Translations under genes and position numbers: made by a program
The notes under the pieces: model-generated
What the model saw: the letters and a program-made list of their open reading frames with translations, nothing else
What the model was told of the DNA's origin: nothing
Databases searched by the model: none
Part shown: in pieces, positions 34,536 through 42,846 of the stretch
Position numbering within the stretch: the first letter of the stretch is position 1
How the letters are laid out: the number at the start of each line of letters is the position of its first letter
Source of the DNA: Treponema sp.
Lineage (GTDB): Bacteria; Spirochaetota; Spirochaetia; Treponematales; Treponemataceae
Direction of reading: 5' to 3'
DNA: 64,000 nucleotides
Assembly (NCBI GenBank): GCA_022510905.1
Contig: JAFLSN010000003.1
Span: 88,921-152,920, forward strand

Positions 34536-35345
34536 TTACATCGTCTGCAACAGCAGCCGGTCATTGTTTAAAGACTTGTTTTTTATGCTGCGGAATTTTT
34601 CTACAATAATGTCCATGGTGAGATGTTTCTTTTCTTGAGCCCCAATGTCCATTATAATTTCACCGCCGTCCATCATGAGCAGGCGATTTCCGTATTCGAG
34701 GGCGTGATCCATGTTGTGCGTCACCATCATAACGGTAAGATTGTAGTCGTGCGCAAATTTTTTGGTCAGCTCCATGATGATTGTGGCATTTGTGGGGTCA
34801 AGAGCGGCCGTATGTTCATCGAGCAGAAGCAGCGCAGGTTTAGACATGACTGCCATCAGCAATGTGAGAGCCTGCCGTTGGCCTCCCGAAAATTGCTCAA
34901 CGTTGTCACGCAGGCGGTTTTCAAGCCCCATGTTTAGCACGGCGAGTTGTTCTCTAAAATGTTCGCGGAGTTTATTGTTCAAGCTGATTTTTAATCCTTT
35001 GAAACCCTTTTTTGAAGCAATCACCATGTTGTCTTCGAGTGACATTTTTCCGGCGGTGCCAAGCAAAGGATTTTGAAAAATGCGCCCAATGTAAACGGCC
35101 CGGCGGTATTCTTTTTGATGGGTTATGTCTTTGTTTCCTTGTGCCGTCTCAAGTGTGATAGTTCCATGCGAAGGTGCGATTGTTCCGGCGATCACATTGT
35201 ACAGCGTTGATTTTCCAGCTCCATTTGAACCGATAACGGTAATAAAATCTCCTGCCGTTATGTGCATGTTGATATGCTTTAGCGCATGATTTTCATCTGG
35301 TGTATTGGGATTAAAAGTTACGCATATATCATGCAGTTGCATCAT
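34536..35345 (-). CDS. ABC transporter ATP-binding protein (LIV/TrpZ-type)
   Basis: A 269-residue ATPase with Walker A GSNGAGKST (about residue 39), Q-loop region, signature FSGGQRQALTLLMA, Walker B PALLLLDEHTAALDP and H-loop MVTHNMDHAL. It energises the permease encoded just upstream (gap 46 nt). The pairing of an ATPase of this type with a LivH-like permease is that of the TrpXYZ/ABC uptake systems for tryptophan, tyrosine or other small molecules. The substrate-binding protein normally encoded first is not here. AGGAG lies before the ATGATG start. The 3' end is 5 nt from the converging XPB-partner gene. Confidence 0.9.
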   Translation of the reverse strand: MMQLHDICVTFNPNTPDENHALKHINMHITAGDFITVIGSNGAGKSTLYNVIAGTIAPSHGTITLETAQGNKDITHQKEYRRAVYIGRIFQNPLLGTAGKMSLEDNMVIASKKGFKGLKISLNNKLREHFREQLAVLNMGLENRLRDNVEQFSGGQRQALTLLMAVMSKPALLLLDEHTAALDPTNATIIMELTKKFAHDYNLTVMMVTHNMDHALEYGNRLLMMDGGEIIMDIGAQEKKHLTMDIIVEKFRSIKNKSLNNDRLLLQTM

Positions 35346-35391
35346 GGTGGCACTCCTTGGCGCACAGGCAGTTTGCGCCTAAAGTAAGATT

Positions 35392-36345
35392 TTATAGCTC
35401 CTGTTTGGTTTTTGTTTTGGAGGAGGAATAAGGCTGCTTTTTTGTTGTAACATGCAATTTTTCTGAAAGTTTAAACCGACTTACAATTAAGCACAGGATA
35501 ATCAAAATGCCAGTCACAAGTTTTAAATCGTTCGGTGTTAACCTGATGAGATGTCCGTATGTCCGTGCCAAAATCATAAGCGCCCGATACATGCATGAAC
35601 CAATCAATACACGTAAAGTCTGAAATCCGATTTTGTTGGAGTGAATCACAAACTCGCCAAGCATTAGTGAAGCAAGCCCGCTTACCACAATGCCTGTTCC
35701 CATGCCGACATCTGCAAAGCCGTTGTACATTGCGGCAAATGCACCGGCCAGTGCCGCAAGGCCGTTTCCAAAACAAATGCCGATGGTGCGGAGTGCAGTT
35801 GGGTTCACTCCTTGCGAAACAACAAGCTGAGGATTTGAGCCGAGCGCTCCCATGGTCAAGCCCATGTCGGTATGAAAAAACAAATCAAGAATGATTTTTA
35901 AGATGAGCACAAACAAAATCAGAAACGCCACGATGCCCCATTCAGGATTTTCAACTGAAGGAATGTGTTCATAAATTATGTCGAGAATATTTGAGAACAG
36001 TGTGGGTATGCGCAAAAATGAAACGTTCGATTTGTTTCCCATGATGCGGAGATTGATTGAATACAACATGGTCATTGTCAAGATACCGGCAAGAAGGTCT
36101 GGGATGTGAAGCCGTGTGTATATGGCTGATGTAACAAGCCCGGCCACCAGTCCAGAAAAAAACGAAACGCAAAGGGCAAGCGGCATTGGAATTTTTGCAA
36201 GCAGACAGGCAGCGAGCACGCAAGCTCCCAACGGAAAAGAACCGTCAACCGTCATGTCGCAAAAATTCAGAACACGGAATGTGCAGAACAAACCCAGCAC
36301 CATAATTCCATAAATCAGACCTTCAATAAAAATTTCTGCAAGCAT
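35392..36345 (-). CDS. ABC transporter permease (BPD_transp_2, LivH/TrpY-type)
   Basis: A 317-residue membrane protein with eight or nine hydrophobic segments and the LivH-type fold: FCTFRVLNFCDMTVDGSFPLGA near the N-terminus, and GMGTGIVVSGLASLMLGEFV and GSCMYRALMILARTYG in the second half. It forms the membrane channel for the ATPase gene that follows. The start at 36345 was chosen since the alternative GTG at 36363 overlaps a TATCAT -10 box (36354-36359). Without the binding protein, substrate identity is open. Confidence 0.9.
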   Translation of the reverse strand: MLAEIFIEGLIYGIMVLGLFCTFRVLNFCDMTVDGSFPLGACVLAACLLAKIPMPLALCVSFFSGLVAGLVTSAIYTRLHIPDLLAGILTMTMLYSINLRIMGNKSNVSFLRIPTLFSNILDIIYEHIPSVENPEWGIVAFLILFVLILKIILDLFFHTDMGLTMGALGSNPQLVVSQGVNPTALRTIGICFGNGLAALAGAFAAMYNGFADVGMGTGIVVSGLASLMLGEFVIHSNKIGFQTLRVLIGSCMYRALMILARTYGHLIRLTPNDLKLVTGILIILCLIVSRFKLSEKLHVTTKKQPYSSSKTKTKQEL

Positions 36346-36353
36346 ATAAACAA

Positions 36354-36359
36354 ATGATA
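36354..36359 (-). promoter_or_regulatory. -10 box of the ABC permease gene
   Basis: TATCAT on the minus strand ends 8 nt before the ATG at 36345, and no Shine-Dalgarno intervenes. The -35 match is poor. Confidence 0.35.
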
Positions 36360-36407
36360 CCACACTTTTTTTAATTTTGATAGAAAATCAGCGTGTTTTG
36401 AAATAAA

Positions 36408-36462
36408 AAATCGACACACTGCGGCGCAAAAGCACGGTATGTACCCTTTCCGCGTGAATCAA
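36408..36462 (-). repeat. Rep-A dispersed element, copy 3 (short variant)
   Basis: Minus strand: CCTTGATTCACGCGGAAAG, GGTACATACC, GTGCTTTTGC, and an end GTGTGTCGATTTTT. About 55 bp, without the internal CGCTTTACGG segment. It lies 10 nt past the stop of the methyltransferase gene. Confidence 0.75.
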
Positions 36463-36471
36463 GGCTCTTGA

Positions 36472-37443
36472 CTAGTTATGCTGGAATGGTACGGTGTTTC
36501 GTTCCCAGAACACGCCATCGGTGTATCCTTGTATGGTCGCGGTGTGCTCTGCATCTGCAAGGCGCTTTTCGGCCCAAGTGCAGTACAGTTCACTTTGTTC
36601 AATGCCCAGATATTGTCTTCCCAGCTTTTTTGCTGCAACCGATGTTGTGCCGCTTCCTAAGAATGGGTCAAACACCAGGTCGCCGGAATTGCTTGAAGCA
36701 AGAATCAGTTTTGCCAGCAGTTTTTCAGGTTTTTGCGTGGGATGCGCGGTGTTTTCTGCCATGCTCCAGAAGGGAATGGAAATATCATCCCAAAAATTGC
36801 TTGGGCAGGTGTCGCGGAAGCAGCCGGCTTTTGTCTGCTTCCAGTCCTTGGGGCGGCCTTGTTCGCGGTAGGGTGCAATCACTTTGCGGCGCTGTTTTAC
36901 GGCATTCAAGTTGAATGTGTAAGTATCGCCAATGGTGCAGAACCAAATGTCTTCCATGCTGTTTTTCCAGTTTGACCGTGCACCGCGGCCTTTTTCGCGT
37001 TGCCAGGTAATGCGGTTCTGCAATTTCAGTTTTTTTTGTGCTTCATATTCAGTTAGTACGTGCGAGATGCTTATGCTGCTTTTCCAGTCACAGCAGATGT
37101 ACAAAGATGCAGTGGGTTTTAAAAGCGGCAGCAGCAGGTTGAGCCAAGATACCGTGTAGCGTTCGTAAGCTGTTCTGGTGGTGCTGGAGAATGTGGCACC
37201 TGCATAACGTTTTGAAAGATTGTACGGCGGGTCAACAATGGCGAGGTCAACGCACGAATCAGGCAGCAAAGGCATGAGCGCAAAACTATCACCGCAGATT
37301 GTTTTGTTGTGAAGTTCTTTCGGTGCCATGTCGGCAGAAATGTCTGACATGGCAAGGCAGCGCTTAAAAAACAACGCTCCGTCTTTTACAGAAAGCTGGA
37401 GCGTTTTATTCCGTGAAGATTTGCGTGATGGCTGGTGCGGCAT
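36472..37443 (-). CDS. Beta-class site-specific DNA methyltransferase
   Basis: A 323-residue SAM-dependent methyltransferase with the permuted (beta-class) order: catalytic DPPYNLSKRYAG (about residue 72) first, then the SAM-binding FDPFLGSGTTSVAAKKLGRQYLGIE near residue 270. Middle segments NRITWQREKGRGARSNWKNSMEDIWF and HPTQKPEKLLAKLI are typical of N6-adenine or N4-cytosine enzymes. No restriction endonuclease gene is adjacent, so it looks like an orphan methyltransferase, perhaps with an epigenetic role. The start at 37443 has no SD; ATGs at 37350 and 37329 remain possible because the conserved fold begins soon after. The upstream acyltransferase gene ends 9 nt away. Confidence 0.88.
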   Translation of the reverse strand: MPHQPSRKSSRNKTLQLSVKDGALFFKRCLAMSDISADMAPKELHNKTICGDSFALMPLLPDSCVDLAIVDPPYNLSKRYAGATFSSTTRTAYERYTVSWLNLLLPLLKPTASLYICCDWKSSISISHVLTEYEAQKKLKLQNRITWQREKGRGARSNWKNSMEDIWFCTIGDTYTFNLNAVKQRRKVIAPYREQGRPKDWKQTKAGCFRDTCPSNFWDDISIPFWSMAENTAHPTQKPEKLLAKLILASSNSGDLVFDPFLGSGTTSVAAKKLGRQYLGIEQSELYCTWAEKRLADAEHTATIQGYTDGVFWERNTVPFQHN

Positions 37444-37452
37444 GGCGGTGCG

Positions 37453-38352
37453 CTAATTGCTTTGCCTCAGCTTTTCATATGTGTCGTGCTGGGCTTCAAG
37501 CAGTTCCATTATGTGGTCTATCATCTTTTGCTTGGGGTCGGCTTCATCTTGTGGAAGTGAAGCAAGATATTCCGCACGGAATGATTCGCATTCAATTACG
37601 GGACTTGAAGCAAAAATCTGTACATCTGGATTCACCCAGTCTTCAATCATGTTTTCGTTATGAATCAATAAAATATTGCCGTTTACGCTAACCAAAATTA
37701 CAATGTCGAACATACGCAGATAGCTGTCGATTTCTCGCAGACCGCGTTTGGTTTCTGGATTGTCCGGGCGGTAGCGCGTTCCAGACGGAAACACAAGAAT
37801 GACCTGTCCGCGTTTTTTGCATTCAGCCATCGCCCGCATGGCGGCCAGGTTTATTTTTCGGGCTTTTTGCTCTTCGGCTTTTGCTTCTTCCTCTGACTGC
37901 GCATTTTTTTCGTTTTTGTCAAGGCTGCGGGTGGGATAAATCACTACGCGCGAAAAACTTTCTGCAAAAGCGCGAACCACAGGATTGTCTTCGTTGAGCT
38001 TCATGCCGGCAATGGCCACAATGCGTTTTGAAAGCTCCGCGAGTTTTGGGCTTCCGTCATGCTCAAGCAGATAGCACAGCGCAGGAAGGTCGGTGTTGGC
38101 GTAATGCTCCATCAAAATAAGTCCGCGTTTTCCGGCGCAAACCTGGTCAAAAAATGATTCAAAATGTTCGCGGCCCTCGATTCGACTGTTTGGCAGCAAA
38201 TTGTCCTGCACCAACATATCCATGAATTTTCGTGTATCGGGATTGGCTTCTTGGTAGACATTTGAGGCATCAATTTTTCCAGAAGCATGGGAATATTTTA
38301 CCAGTTCTTTTGCAAGTCCAGCATATCGTTCGCGCAAAGTCATATGTTCCAT
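37453..38352 (-). CDS. Glycerol-3-phosphate-type acyltransferase
   Basis: A 299-residue protein with acyltransferase motif I HYANTD (HxxxxD, in GLILMEHYANTDLPAL, about residue 83) and the later VFPSGTRYRPDNP, matching the FPEGTR block with Glu replaced by Ser. This resembles PlsB/plant-type GPAT-like enzymes that acylate glycerol phosphate in phospholipid synthesis. There is no membrane-spanning helix, so it is probably peripheral. A highly charged segment (SLDKNEKNAQSEEEAKAEEQ) lies between the motifs. A near-consensus promoter stands 9 nt before the start. It is likely co-transcribed with the downstream methyltransferase, a functionally unrelated pairing. Confidence 0.8.
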   Translation of the reverse strand: MEHMTLRERYAGLAKELVKYSHASGKIDASNVYQEANPDTRKFMDMLVQDNLLPNSRIEGREHFESFFDQVCAGKRGLILMEHYANTDLPALCYLLEHDGSPKLAELSKRIVAIAGMKLNEDNPVVRAFAESFSRVVIYPTRSLDKNEKNAQSEEEAKAEEQKARKINLAAMRAMAECKKRGQVILVFPSGTRYRPDNPETKRGLREIDSYLRMFDIVILVSVNGNILLIHNENMIEDWVNPDVQIFASSPVIECESFRAEYLASLPQDEADPKQKMIDHIMELLEAQHDTYEKLRQSN

Positions 38353-38361
38353 AATGGAACC

Positions 38362-38390
38362 ATTTTAAAGCCAATATCAGTGGCTGTCAA
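38362..38390 (-). promoter_or_regulatory. Promoter of the acyltransferase-methyltransferase operon
   Basis: Minus strand: TTGACA (38385-38390), 17-bp spacer, TAAAAT (38362-38367), then 9 nt to the ATG at 38352. It is one of the best sigma-70 matches in the window and is nearly leaderless. Confidence 0.65.
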
Positions 38391-38713
38391 CCTTGAAAAA
38401 TGCCGCGTGGCCAAGGATTCCACAGGAGCTTGCATAATGCCATTTTGCGTTCATTCAAATTTGTCAATTCAAAATGAAGAATAGATTTTGATTCGTGCGG
38501 AAATGGTACATACCCCGCTTCACATGGTGAAGGTCGCTTTACGGAGCGGAACCTTGCTTATGTGTCGGGGGTGTTGATTCTGCAAAATTGAATGCGGCTT
38601 GAGTCTTTGTTTTTTCAGATTCTGCTGGCACAAGTCTCTAACAAAGTGAATTCCTTGCCGCTAATGCTTTTGCACTAGCGAAAATTCAAAGATTATGATA
38701 GACTGGCCCCAAT
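38391..38713. other. Intergenic region with a Rep-A element and pepF promoter
   Basis: Between divergent genes. It holds Rep-A copy 4 (38488-38580) and a likely pepF promoter: TTGCAC, 18-bp spacer, TATGAT, about 14 nt before the ATG at 38714. There is no further gene. Confidence 0.5.
38488..38580 (+). repeat. Rep-A dispersed element, copy 4
   Basis: TTGATTCGTGCGGAAAT, GGTACATACC, a perfect stem CTTCAC/GTGAAG, CGCTTTACGGAGCG (stem CGCT/AGCG), a second GCTT block, and the end GTGTTGATTC. It is the clearest long copy, with TTGATTC at both ends as a direct repeat. Confidence 0.8.
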
Positions 38714-40519
38714 ATGAACAAGAATGAAATTCCCGTGCGAAGTGAAGTACCTGTCGCACACAAATGGGATTTGACAGCGCTCTACAAAAGCGATGCTGAA
38801 TGGGAAGCCGATTTGCAGAAAGTGCCGGAGCTTACCCAAAAACTGGTTGCCTTCAAGGGAAGGTTGGGTGAGTCAAAAGAAACATTTCTGGAAGCCCTCA
38901 AAGCTGACGAGGCGATTGACCGCCTGCTTGAAAAAGTGCACCATTATGCCAGTCTGCTTAATTCCGCAGACCAAGGTGATAGTTCCGCGCAAGAAAAAGT
39001 GAACAGAGTGATGATGGCATTTACTCAAGTTGCCGATGCCGAAAGCTTCTATATGCCGGAGCTGCTTTCCATTCCCACGGAAATTCTTACCGAATGGATT
39101 CAAGATGCCGCCTTTGCCGACTACCGTGTTTATGTGCAGAAGCATCTGCATAACAAACCGTATGTGCTTTCAGAAAAAGAAGAGCGCATCTTGGCCTTGC
39201 AGTCTGAATCCGGCCAGACCGCCGACAAAGCCTTTTCGCTTCTTACTGATGTTGACATGGACTTTGGCACTGTTGGCGTTCAAGGCGAGCAGATTCCCCT
39301 TACGCACAGCACTTGGGGTACTCTGTCTGAAAACAAAGACCGTTCCGTGCGAAAAGAAGCATACGAGAAGTTTTATGCAGCGTTTGAGTCGCACGCAAAT
39401 ACTCTTGCGGCCCTGTATGCGGGTTCTGTGCAGCAGGACATTTTTGTGGCCAGAGCCCGTGGTTATCCATCCGCTCTTGAGGCTGCCTTGTATGGCAGCA
39501 AAGTACCCATAAGCGTTTATCACAATCTGATTGATGCCGTCCATCAGAATCTCGACACCCTGCACCGTTACTACCGTCTGCGCAAAGCTGTGCTCGGTGT
39601 TGAAGAGCTTCGCCATTACGATGTGTACGTGCCGCTGGTAAAATCTGTAGAAACCAACAATACATACGAACAGGCCGTTGAAATTGTGCGGGAGGCATTG
39701 GCTCCGTTAGGCACGGCTTACACCGACACCCTGTGCACCGGGCTTTTGGGCGGCTGGACTGACCGATACGAAAACAAGGGCAAACGGAGCGGCGCATTTT
39801 CTTCCGGCTGCTACGATGGCTACCCATATATTTTATTGAACTACAAAGACAGTTCCATCCGCGATGTGTTTACGATGGCGCATGAAGGCGGCCATTCCAT
39901 GCATTCCTGGTACAGTGTGCACAACAATCCGTTCATGTGCTATGACTACACCATTTTTGAGGCGGAAGTGGCATCAACCTTTAACGAAGAGCTGTTGTTC
40001 CAATATCTGCTCAAAAATGCCCAAAGTCAGGATATGAAGAACTATCTGCTTGCAACCCGCGCCGCAGATATTTTAGCGACCCTGCACCGACAGACCATGT
40101 TCGCGGAATTTGAACTCAAGGCCCATGAGCTTGTTGAAAACGGCCAGCCACTCAGCACAGAAGTGCTACGTAGCACTTATCGTTCACTGCTGCAAATGTA
40201 TTTTGGCCCTGACATGCACTTTGAACCCTCAAGCGACCTTGAAGGGCTGCGCATTCCTCATTTTTATAGCGCATTTTATGTGTACAAATACGCCACAGGA
40301 ATTTCTGCGTCACTGGCACTGGCACAGCGCGTAACGCAGGGTGGTGCATCTGAGCGTGAAGATTATTTTACGTTCCTCAAATCGGGCGGCTCTCGTTATC
40401 CAATCGAAAGTCTCCGTGCAGCTGGTGTTGACATGGAACGAATTGAACCCGTGCAAGCCGCACTCGACACGTTCAGACACTTGGTAGATGAACTGGAAAT
40501 ATCGTTGCTTAAAAAATGA
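38714..40519 (+). CDS. pepF: Oligoendopeptidase F (M3B)
   Basis: A 601-residue zinc metallopeptidase that cuts peptides of about 7-17 residues in the cytoplasm. The HExxH-type zinc motif is AHEGGHSMHSW (about residue 389), with the third ligand Glu in YDYTIFEAEVASTFNEELL. The N-terminal PepF repeat domain is complete (VAHKWDLTALYKSDAEWEADL) and the C-terminus shows HFYSAFYVYKYATGISAS. The length matches the family (about 600). There is no SD; the promoter is close to the start. It may work on peptides imported by the OppA-type system encoded elsewhere. Confidence 0.95.
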   Translation: MNKNEIPVRSEVPVAHKWDLTALYKSDAEWEADLQKVPELTQKLVAFKGRLGESKETFLEALKADEAIDRLLEKVHHYASLLNSADQGDSSAQEKVNRVMMAFTQVADAESFYMPELLSIPTEILTEWIQDAAFADYRVYVQKHLHNKPYVLSEKEERILALQSESGQTADKAFSLLTDVDMDFGTVGVQGEQIPLTHSTWGTLSENKDRSVRKEAYEKFYAAFESHANTLAALYAGSVQQDIFVARARGYPSALEAALYGSKVPISVYHNLIDAVHQNLDTLHRYYRLRKAVLGVEELRHYDVYVPLVKSVETNNTYEQAVEIVREALAPLGTAYTDTLCTGLLGGWTDRYENKGKRSGAFSSGCYDGYPYILLNYKDSSIRDVFTMAHEGGHSMHSWYSVHNNPFMCYDYTIFEAEVASTFNEELLFQYLLKNAQSQDMKNYLLATRAADILATLHRQTMFAEFELKAHELVENGQPLSTEVLRSTYRSLLQMYFGPDMHFEPSSDLEGLRIPHFYSAFYVYKYATGISASLALAQRVTQGGASEREDYFTFLKSGGSRYPIESLRAAGVDMERIEPVQAALDTFRHLVDELEISLLKK

Positions 40520-40652
40520 AGATTGTGCGTTGTGAACAGCAACCGGGTGCCAATCCGCAGGCTGTCTTGGCAGATGTGCGGTGTTGACTTGTGCCAAGTC
40601 AGCGCCTGGCTCAAAGCTCCGCTGCAACTTGGCCATAAACCGGCATAGGGCG

Positions 40653-40716
40653 ACAGAATTTTATGTGGCTGTTTTAAAACCATTCAGCTGTCAATTTCAG
40701 GAAGATTCATACTCCG
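40653..40716 (+). repeat. Rep-C intergenic element, copy 1
   Basis: ACAGAATTTTATGTGGC...CATTCAGCTGTCAATTT...ATTCATACTCCG; about three quarters of positions match the segment at 52864-52924. Both copies lie upstream of a rightward gene. Confidence 0.5.
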
Positions 40717-40729
40717 TTAAAAAAATAGA

Positions 40730-40766
40730 GCAATGTTTTGCCTGAGGCAGAACATTGCATTTATAA
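40730..40766 (+). promoter_or_regulatory. Promoter with 29-bp dyad over the -35
   Basis: The dyad GCAATGTT (40730-40737) - t - TGCCT g AGGCA - g - AACATTGC (40751-40758) has one mismatched pair. Inside it lies TTGCCT (40738-40743), 17 bp from TTATAA (40761-40766). The placement suggests a repressor operator that would block RNA polymerase at the deaminase-birA operon. Confidence 0.55.
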
Positions 40767-40784
40767 AAACGAGGTCACAACGCA

Positions 40785-41708
40785 ATGGTAAGTGCAGAAG
40801 ATTTTATACAGTGTCCAAAATCTGATGCCCATTCGCATTTGAATCTTGGAATGCGGTATGCGGCATATGTAAAATGGGCAGGATTCTATATTCCCGATTT
40901 TCCGCGCAAGCTGAACGGCCCCGATGATTTGCGCAGCAACATCATTATTCCCTACACACAACCTAGAATCAAAACATATAGCGATGTTGAGTCGGTGTGT
41001 GCAATGGCCATTCAGGATGCAATCGCCGACAACATAAAAGTGCTGGAAGGCTCTATTGACGTGCAGTTTGTTGACCAATGTGGCGGCATTGACAATTTCA
41101 TAACATTGACCAAAAATCTGGTGGAACAATTTAAAGACCGTATCATGTTCCGGCCGGATTTAGGTTTGGGCAGAACTTGTTCCCAAGAAAAAATGCAGCA
41201 ATGTGTTGAACCTGTTTTGCGCTCCGGCGTTTTTAAGGCGATAGATATTTACGGTTCAGAAGTGGAAGATTCGCTCGATTTTTTTGTGCCCGTCTATCGG
41301 CTGGCAGAACAGCTTGGCATAAAGAAGAAAGCCCATGCAGGTGAATTTGGCTCGGCACGTTCCGTTCAGCTTTTTGTTGAAAAATTAAATCTTGATGAAA
41401 TTCAGCATGGCATCAGTGCCGCTCAAGATAAAACAGTGCTTGATTTTCTTGCAGCCCATGATATTGTCTGCAATGTCTGTCCGGAAAGCAATATCGTTAT
41501 GGGTTCTGTTGCTTCGTACAAAGAGCACCCCATCAGAAAAATGGTAGATGCAGGCGTTCGTGTTTCAATCAGCACCGGTAACTTGCTGCTGTTCAACAAA
41601 AATGTGAGCGAGCAGTGCGCTGATTTGGTGAATGCAGGCCTGTTCACTGCGGAAGAGGTAAAAACACTTTTACGGCAAAATTATGAGCGACTTTATAAAT
41701 CAGCTTGA
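40785..41708 (+). CDS. Adenosine deaminase-like amidohydrolase with altered metal site
   Basis: A 307-residue TIM-barrel protein of the adenosine/AMP deaminase family. Present: SDAHSHLN (HxH metal pair), KKAHAGEF (His and catalytic Glu), IQHGIS (His) and CPESNIVMG. The segment that reads SxNTDDP in canonical enzymes is SISTGNLLLF, so both the zinc-ligand Asp and the following substrate Asp are missing. It may use another ligand, act on a different substrate, or be inactive as a deaminase. GAGGT lies 9 nt before the start. BirA begins inside its last 26 nt, an unusual operon partner. Confidence 0.8.
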   Translation: MVSAEDFIQCPKSDAHSHLNLGMRYAAYVKWAGFYIPDFPRKLNGPDDLRSNIIIPYTQPRIKTYSDVESVCAMAIQDAIADNIKVLEGSIDVQFVDQCGGIDNFITLTKNLVEQFKDRIMFRPDLGLGRTCSQEKMQQCVEPVLRSGVFKAIDIYGSEVEDSLDFFVPVYRLAEQLGIKKKAHAGEFGSARSVQLFVEKLNLDEIQHGISAAQDKTVLDFLAAHDIVCNVCPESNIVMGSVASYKEHPIRKMVDAGVRVSISTGNLLLFNKNVSEQCADLVNAGLFTAEEVKTLLRQNYERLYKSA

Positions 41709-42573
41709 ATCGGACGCATTTACACAAAACGCATTTTGGCAGGATTTCTGCGAGGCGGCCCGGATACATGGGATTGCACCTGAAATGCTTTTGCGCAAAG
41801 AGCATGCCTTGTTTTATGACCATCTTGACAGCACCAGCACCGAGCTTATGCGGCGCATTGGCACATCTGGCATGTTGTGCACTGCGGACGGGGCTCTTTC
41901 TGCATCAGGGCAGGAGATTCACAAACTGTTGGTGGCCACTGCGGAGCAAACTGCGGGGCGCGGCCGGCAGGGGCGCTCTTTTTATTCGCCAGCAGGAAGC
42001 GGCGTGTACTTTAGCGTTGCTTATGTGTCTCGTAGTGGAGTCTCAAATCCAGCTTTGTTTACGGCAACCGCTGCTGTGGGTGTATGCCGTGCACTAAAAA
42101 TGCTGTACGGTATTGACTGCGGAATCAAATGGGTAAATGATATTTACATGCACGGAAAAAAGCTGTGCGGTATTTTAACGGAAGGCATGGCCAATCCTGC
42201 AAACGGAAAAGTTGAAGCGGCGGTAATTGGAATTGGAATCAATCTGCATACAAATCCAAACCTTCCACCTGAACTTGCGCAAAAAGTGGGAGCCGTTTCT
42301 GAATTCAGCGGAATACGCTGTTCGCGAACAAAAGTGCTTGCATTTGCCCTGTGCGAAATTCTTCACATTCTTGACACAGCCCAAAATATTATGCAGGAAT
42401 ATAAAAATCTGTCCTTGCTCATTGGAGCCACAGTTACAGTAACACCGCTTGCCGGTGGTCTGCCGTTTGTTGCAACTGTGCGGGCTATTTCAGATGACGC
42501 AGGGCTTGTGGTGCAAGACCAAAACGGAATCCAGTCTGTCTTGCATTCTGGCGAAGTAACCCTTCACACATAA
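41683..42573 (+). CDS. birA: Biotin--[acetyl-CoA-carboxylase] ligase
   Basis: A 296-residue biotin protein ligase that attaches biotin to carboxylase carrier domains via biotinyl-AMP. Motifs: YDHLDSTSTELMRRI, the biotin-loop GRGRQGRSFYSPAGSGVYFS (GRGRxGR) and KWVNDIYMHGKKLCGILTEG. A C-terminal SH3-like domain is present (VRAISDDAGLVVQDQNG). The N-terminal HTH repressor domain of E. coli BirA is absent; about 45 residues of other sequence stand there instead. Two inserts compared with short ligases (residues 60-85) are notable. It overlaps the deaminase-like gene by 26 nt. Confidence 0.93.
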   Translation: MSDFINQLESDAFTQNAFWQDFCEAARIHGIAPEMLLRKEHALFYDHLDSTSTELMRRIGTSGMLCTADGALSASGQEIHKLLVATAEQTAGRGRQGRSFYSPAGSGVYFSVAYVSRSGVSNPALFTATAAVGVCRALKMLYGIDCGIKWVNDIYMHGKKLCGILTEGMANPANGKVEAAVIGIGINLHTNPNLPPELAQKVGAVSEFSGIRCSRTKVLAFALCEILHILDTAQNIMQEYKNLSLLIGATVTVTPLAGGLPFVATVRAISDDAGLVVQDQNGIQSVLHSGEVTLHT

Positions 42574-42619
42574 ATAAATTTGCAAAGGCTCCTGACTAGC
42601 AAAAACCCAAACATTCCTT

Positions 42620-42693
42620 AACCAACACACCCCGATGCAAAAGCACGGCTTTGCTCCGTAAAGCGGGTATGTACCCTTTACACACGAATCAAG
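42620..42693 (-). repeat. Rep-A dispersed element, copy 5
   Basis: Minus strand: CTTGATTCGTGTGTAAAG, GGTACATACC, then CGCTTTACGGAGCAAAGC (stem GCTTT/AAAGC), GTGCTTTTGC, and CGGGGTGTGTTGGTT. It lies downstream of birA. Confidence 0.75.
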
Positions 42694-42810
42694 ATGCATT
42701 TTTATGTATAGCATATTGATAGAGGCTGCAATAGAAAAATCATATCCACTCTTAATGTGCTATGGTGTGTTGATTTCATGCTGAATTTGTAGCGCCAAAA
42801 TATCATAAGC

Positions 42811-42839
42811 TTGCTAGATTGAAATTCTCATGGTATACT
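42811..42839 (+). promoter_or_regulatory. Leaderless-type promoter of the 42847 gene
   Basis: TTGCTA (42811-42816), 17-bp spacer, TATACT (42834-42839), then 7 nt to the ATG at 42847. No Shine-Dalgarno. Confidence 0.55.
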
Positions 42840-42846
42840 ATTAAAT

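Larger units (their letters stand above)
40520..40784. other. Intergenic region: Rep-C and operator-like dyad
   Basis: Contains Rep-C copy 1 (40653-40716) and a promoter with a 29-bp dyad (40730-40766). No gene is seen. Confidence 0.5.
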
